Origin: Microcaldota archaeon
GTDB lineage: Archaea; Micrarchaeota; Micrarchaeia; Anstonellales; Anstonellaceae
Direction: 5' to 3'
NCBI GenBank assembly: GCA_023248665.1
Contig: JAHFEC010000051.1
Span: 1 to 7,989, forward strand
Length of the DNA: 7,989 nucleotides
Positions 4,932-7,989 of the stretch are shown here, piece after piece. Position numbers and translations under genes: made by a program. Within the stretch, counting starts at the first letter, position 1; the number at the start of each line of letters is the position of its first letter. Below the pieces are notes generated by a model. That model saw only the letters and a list, made by a program, of their open reading frames with translations. It had not been told where the DNA came from and searched no databases.

Positions 4932-5366
4932 ATGAAGAAAGAAGTCAGCATTAAACGGGGCGTCGGGATCAGCCGGAAGCCGGACCGCGTCCTGAATGGG
5001 AGAATCGAGGAGATCGCCAAAAAAGCCAAGGATATCCAAGACCTGTATTCGTGTGAGTATTACAAGTACAAGGAATGCCTTAAGGGAGTCCAGAATGCGA
5101 CGAGCCTTTACATCCAAAAACACGGCCCGAAGGAGAACCCGCAGATACGCCAAACCCTGCACGAGCATATCCTGATGGCGCGTACGGACGATTTCAAGCC
5201 CTACCGCACGCCCGATGAGATCGTGGATTTCCTGCGCCCGGCCCTTGAATCCGGATTTGAGAGTTGGGAAACCGGCGGAGGGGAAAACCCGGAGCATGTC
5301 ATCCGAGTCCCCAGCAGCTGGACGATTGAACAGACCCGCGATGCGCTCATGAAGCGGATGCCCTAG
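4932..5366 (+). CDS. Unknown protein, ends at an in-frame amber codon
   Basis: This encodes 144 residues beginning MKKEVSIKRGVGISRK. An ATG six bases earlier (4926) is in frame, but the GGAG at 4920-4923 is 8 nt from 4932 and only 2 nt from 4926, so the second is preferred. The N-terminus is lysine-rich, followed by a likely helical segment (RIEEIAKKAKDIQDLYSCEYYKYKECL). The C-terminal half has TPDEIVDFLRPALESG and PSSWTIEQTRDALMKRM, typical of a soluble mixed fold. No known motif or membrane segment is visible. The frame ends with TAG at 5364-5366, yet the same frame stays open, with coding-like codons, to 5753. It may therefore be the front part of a 273-codon gene interrupted by an amber codon. 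The family is not recognised. Confidence 0.65.
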   Translation: MKKEVSIKRGVGISRKPDRVLNGRIEEIAKKAKDIQDLYSCEYYKYKECLKGVQNATSLYIQKHGPKENPQIRQTLHEHILMARTDDFKPYRTPDEIVDFLRPALESGFESWETGGGENPEHVIRVPSSWTIEQTRDALMKRMP

Positions 5367-5387
5367 ACCAGCCTCAAGGCCGAATAC

Positions 5388-5753
5388 ATGGAGCGGACCC
5401 GCCACAATGGCGGGAATGGAGGGGACTGGGAGAAAAAGATCAAGCCCGAAAAAGGCCGGGATTTCGCCCATCCGCTGGTCGGCCTCGCCCTGTTCGGGAA
5501 AACGAAAGATGTGCTCGAACTGGGGGATCTGGCGCGCAGGCTCAAACTCTCCTTGGAGCTTGAGGTGCCGACCGCGGCGGCCATCCTGCTCTTCTGCTTC
5601 GAGCACGGGGCCGAGGACGAGAAGAGATTGGCGACTTTGTTGTGGGCTTCGCTGTCGGGCAAGCCCGAGTTGGCCCGCCTTGTCAGCGATTACCTCGATG
5701 AGAACGGGAAGGGGAAACTGGGTATTTGCGCGGCATTTGATGCAGGATTTTAA
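5388..5753 (+). CDS. Unknown helical protein, same frame after the amber codon
   Basis: This encodes 121 residues from ATG 5388 to TAA 5751-5753, in the same frame as the preceding gene and only 21 nt after its TAG. The N-terminus is glycine-rich and charged, then come likely helices: AHPLVGLALFGKTKDVLELG, LARRLKLSLELEVPTAAAIL and KRLATLLWASLSGKPELARL, a pattern like a helical-repeat or all-alpha domain. No catalytic motif is visible. No clear ribosome binding site precedes the ATG. The seven codons between TAG and ATG (TSLKAEY) are coding-like, with G or C at the third position in six of seven. Three readings remain: a separate coupled gene, the back half of one gene carrying a nonsense mutation or sequence error, or a readthrough product. 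Confidence 0.6.
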   Translation: MERTRHNGGNGGDWEKKIKPEKGRDFAHPLVGLALFGKTKDVLELGDLARRLKLSLELEVPTAAAILLFCFEHGAEDEKRLATLLWASLSGKPELARLVSDYLDENGKGKLGICAAFDAGF

Positions 5754-5870
5754 AGCTATGCCGACAAATGGATACGGTTCGAAAAAAACAGCCAAGCTTA
5801 TCCTAAGAGAATGATTGTGTTCGCGATTTAGCTGAATTCTTGTTCGGGATTTTGGCGAAACGGTGATACC

Positions 5871-6149
5871 ATGAGCGAAGAGAGGGTGAGGGAGATTATC
5901 GCACTTATGGATCTCGTCGTCGAGGACACGAGCGTGCCCAAGAACATCCGCAAAGTGGTGGACGAGTCGCGGGGCGCGCTCAAAACCCATGACGAGCTGT
6001 CCACGCGCCTGTCCACGGCCGTGCAGTCGCTGGTGGGCGTGAGCGAGGACATCAACATGCCCATGCACGCGCGCACGCAGATCTGGACCATCCTCTCCGC
6101 GCTCGAATCCATCAAGACGGACGAGACGGGCGGGGCGGCGCCGGAATAA
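5871..6149 (+). CDS. UPF0147 family protein
   Basis: This 92-residue protein matches the archaeal UPF0147 family, which has about 90 residues. It begins with MSEERVREIIALMDLVVEDT, then the family-typical VPKNIRKVVDESR and, near residues 62-75, INMPMHARTQIWTILSALE. The protein is small, soluble and all-helical, without a catalytic motif; its function is not established. The start is supported by GGTGAT at 5862-5867, resembling the archaeal anti-16S complement though only about 4 nt from the ATG. It is 70 nt before the DP1 gene on the same strand; a T-tract and hairpin in between may separate the two transcripts. The acidic, glycine/alanine-rich tail (ETGGAAPE) is probably disordered. Confidence 0.88.
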   Translation: MSEERVREIIALMDLVVEDTSVPKNIRKVVDESRGALKTHDELSTRLSTAVQSLVGVSEDINMPMHARTQIWTILSALESIKTDETGGAAPE

Positions 6150-6156
6150 GGACTTG

Positions 6157-6190
6157 TTTTTTAGGCCGGCCGGCCGCTCATCGGCGGCCT
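6157..6190 (+). terminator. T-tract plus hairpin between UPF0147 and DP1 genes
   Basis: A run of six T (6157-6162) starts 7 nt after the UPF0147 stop; T-tracts are the main archaeal termination signal. Next to it is a GC-rich hairpin: AGGCCG/CGGCCT (6163-6168, 6185-6190) with inner CCG/CGG, one bulged G and a 9-nt loop. The T-tract precedes the stem, unlike a bacterial terminator, so termination would rest on the T-tract and the stem may protect the mRNA end. Confidence 0.4.
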
Positions 6191-6219
6191 TATGAATTTT
6201 CGCGCCGATAAGGGGACGG

Positions 6220-7917
6220 ATGAAAGAGGATGTCGAAAGGCTTTATGCCTCCAATGTGCGCCTCGCGATTGAGGCCTACGACTTGCTGCTGCTTAAAGAG
6301 GTGAGCGAAGCGGCCATGCGCAAGCTTCTGGCCACGGCCGTGCCGGTGCTCTCTCTGGCCGACGTGCAGGGCATCCTGTCGGAGACGGACAAGATCCCGA
6401 TGCCTAAAGTCGTGTACCGGGCCAAGGAGGCGGCAGAGGCGAAGGGCGCGCCGCAAATCGGACGGGAGATAAGACCTGCGCCGAAAGAAGATGAGGGAAA
6501 AGCGGCTGGCGCGCTGATGGCCCAAGGTTCGGCGCCGGCGGAGAAACCGAAGATGCCTGCCGTTCCGAACCCAAGCATGCCTTTTATCGCCACGGCTCGG
6601 GCCGAGAAAACAGAAACGGAAGGGGAGAAACCCCCCGGGACGAAAGTCGCGGTCGAGGTGGCGCGGCCCGCCCAATTCAAGCCCAGCGCCAAGGACTATT
6701 CGCCCAAAATAACGATTCACGAGCATCGGGACGTGTCCGGCCAGTCGAGGTGCATCGGCTCGGTCGAGGATTTCGTGGGCTATTTCCGAGACCGCTACGA
6801 GCGGGAGGCGGCGATATTGCACGGCCACCCGACCAACATGCCCCGCATGCGCACCGACCAGCTCTCCTCGAATCTGGGGCAGAACGCGCGCATCATCGTC
6901 ATGATCTCGGACAAGCGCATCACCGAGAAGGGGAACCTCTGGCTCGAGGTCGAGGACGAGAGCGGAAGCGTCAAGGCGTTCGTCTCCGCGCGCGAGCCGG
7001 TGTTCAACGTGGCCAAGACGGTGCTAAAAGACGACGTGGTGGCGCTCGACGGCAAGATGATGCCGAACTTCTTCGTGGCCAAGGCGATCACGTGGCCCGA
7101 CATCCCCGTGGTGCGCCAGAAGCCCAAAGTGGAGGAGGATCTGGCCATCGCCTACCTCTCCGACATCCATGTCGGGAGCCGGTACTTTCTGGAGAAGCCG
7201 TTCAAGCGCTTCATCCGCTGGCTCCACGGCGAGGAGGGGCAGGAGGAACTGGCCGGAAAGGTCAAGTACGTCATCGTGGCCGGCGACGTGGTGGACGGCA
7301 TCGGCGTGTACCCCTCGCAGGAGAAGGAGCTGACCATCACCGACATTTACGAGCAGTACGCCGAATTCGACCGGATGGTGGAGAGCCTGCCCGACCACGT
7401 GGAGGTCATCGTCTCGCCCGGCAATCATGACGCGGTGAGGCGCGGCGAGCCCCAGCCCATCATCCCCATGGACCTGATCAAAACGGATGTGAAGAAAATC
7501 GGCTCGCCCTCGAGCCTGGACATCGAGGGGCTGCGCCACCTCGTCTACCACGGCACGTCGCTGGACTCCATCATCGCCAACATCGGCGGGCTGTCGTACG
7601 CCAAGCCCGAGGGGCCGATGCTCGAGATACTCAAGCGGCGGCACCTCTCGCCCATCTACGGCGAGAACCTCATCGTGCCCGAGCTCAAGGACTACATGGT
7701 CATCGACGACGAGCCGGATGTGATGCACATGGGGCACGTGCACAAGAACGCGGCCATGAAATACCGGGGGACGCTCATGATCAATTCCGGCACCTTCCAG
7801 GAGCGCACGGACTTCCAGGTGAGGATGGGCCACATCCCCTCGCCGGGCATCGTGCCGGTGCTCGAGCTCAAGAGCGGCCAGCTCTCGCACATCAAATTCC
7901 TGGAGGACAAGATATGA
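6220..7917 (+). CDS. polB: DNA polymerase D small subunit DP1 (3'-5' exonuclease)
   Basis: This 565-residue protein is the small, proofreading subunit of archaeal replicative PolD; it binds the large subunit DP2, which is not in this window. Residues 1-60 form a helical N-terminal domain (MKEDVERLYASNVRLAIEAY). Residues about 75-160 are a low-complexity linker rich in A, P, K and E. An oligonucleotide-binding fold follows at about 220-300 (NARIIVMISDKR, LWLEVEDESGSVKAFV), then a calcineurin/Mre11-like phosphoesterase domain. Its metal ligands all appear present: D315 and H317 (DIHVG), D356 (GDVVDG), N402 and H403 (GNHD), H444 (YHGTS), H506 and H508 (GHVH), so exonuclease activity is expected. 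The ATG is preceded by AGGGGA (6211-6216). The gene symbol follows common archaeal usage and should not be confused with family-B polymerase. The stop overlaps the next start (ATGA). Confidence 0.96.
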   Translation: MKEDVERLYASNVRLAIEAYDLLLLKEVSEAAMRKLLATAVPVLSLADVQGILSETDKIPMPKVVYRAKEAAEAKGAPQIGREIRPAPKEDEGKAAGALMAQGSAPAEKPKMPAVPNPSMPFIATARAEKTETEGEKPPGTKVAVEVARPAQFKPSAKDYSPKITIHEHRDVSGQSRCIGSVEDFVGYFRDRYEREAAILHGHPTNMPRMRTDQLSSNLGQNARIIVMISDKRITEKGNLWLEVEDESGSVKAFVSAREPVFNVAKTVLKDDVVALDGKMMPNFFVAKAITWPDIPVVRQKPKVEEDLAIAYLSDIHVGSRYFLEKPFKRFIRWLHGEEGQEELAGKVKYVIVAGDVVDGIGVYPSQEKELTITDIYEQYAEFDRMVESLPDHVEVIVSPGNHDAVRRGEPQPIIPMDLIKTDVKKIGSPSSLDIEGLRHLVYHGTSLDSIIANIGGLSYAKPEGPMLEILKRRHLSPIYGENLIVPELKDYMVIDDEPDVMHMGHVHKNAAMKYRGTLMINSGTFQERTDFQVRMGHIPSPGIVPVLELKSGQLSHIKFLEDKI

Positions 7918-7989
7918 ACGGGATCGACAACGCGCCGGAGAAAGAAGGCTCGCCGGCAGCGGATCCGCCAAAGAATGCCGGCTCGAACG
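7914..7989 (+). CDS. Start of a gene coupled to DP1, partial
   Basis: The ATG at 7914-7916 overlaps the DP1 stop (TGA 7915-7917) in an ATGA arrangement. The frame is open to the window end, giving about 25 residues (MNGIDNAPEKEGSPAADPP, then KNAGSN). The segment is rich in P, A, E and K and looks like a disordered N-terminal tail, so the family cannot be read from it. The four-base overlap suggests translational coupling and a shared transcript with DP1. Confidence 0.6.
   Translation, partial: MNGIDNAPEKEGSPAADPPKNAGSN

Noticed and set aside
6190..7971. Long antisense open frames opposite DP1 and its start
   Set aside because: They arise from the GC-rich third positions of DP1 codons; their translations are rich in R, H and A with no domain pattern, while the sense strand carries all DP1 motifs.

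Overview
The window reads as archaeal chromosome. It encodes a DNA polymerase D small subunit (DP1), an enzyme confined to archaea, and a UPF0147 protein, an archaeal family. Several genes have a TATA-like box about 25 nt before the start codon with no ribosome binding site, as expected for leaderless archaeal transcripts. PolD argues against Crenarchaeota. The fairly high GC and GC-rich third codon positions would suit a DPANN lineage such as Micrarchaeota or Diapherotrites, or a euryarchaeon, but the sequence does not settle this. I see no rRNA, tRNA or CRISPR array.

Left part (1-3530), all genes on the minus strand. Two predicted AAA+ ATPases of the AAA_14/COG1373 type (P-loop ATPase, winged helix, nuclease-like C-terminus) lie in tandem. 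The left one (519-1952) is followed by a small basic protein (176-487) and a membrane protein that runs off the window start, probably as one operon. The two ATPase promoters share an unusual layout: a TATA box about 25 nt before the ATG, then two copies of a palindrome 32-33 bp apart, then about 50 bp further a run of 9-bp TGTC iterons roughly 130 nt before the ATG. The palindromes differ between the genes (TACCTT...AAGGTA versus CGTAACAA...TTGTTACG). This suggests two separate, gene-specific autoregulatory circuits built on one plan and is the most interesting observation here.

Middle (3530-4925). A 350-nt stretch without a convincing gene contains three consecutive hairpins and a thrice-repeated CGGCATGAT, a candidate for an unidentified structured RNA. 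It is followed by uppP on the minus strand, coding for a polyprenyl-diphosphate phosphatase-like membrane enzyme.

Right part (4926-7989), plus strand. An unrecognised protein is split by an in-frame amber codon at 5364-5366: the coding signal continues in the same frame to 5753. Next come UPF0147 (5871-6149) and DP1 (6220-7917), which keeps its oligonucleotide-binding fold and all visible Mre11-like phosphoesterase motifs. The start of a further gene overlaps the DP1 stop codon by four bases (ATGA), so it is probably translated together with DP1.
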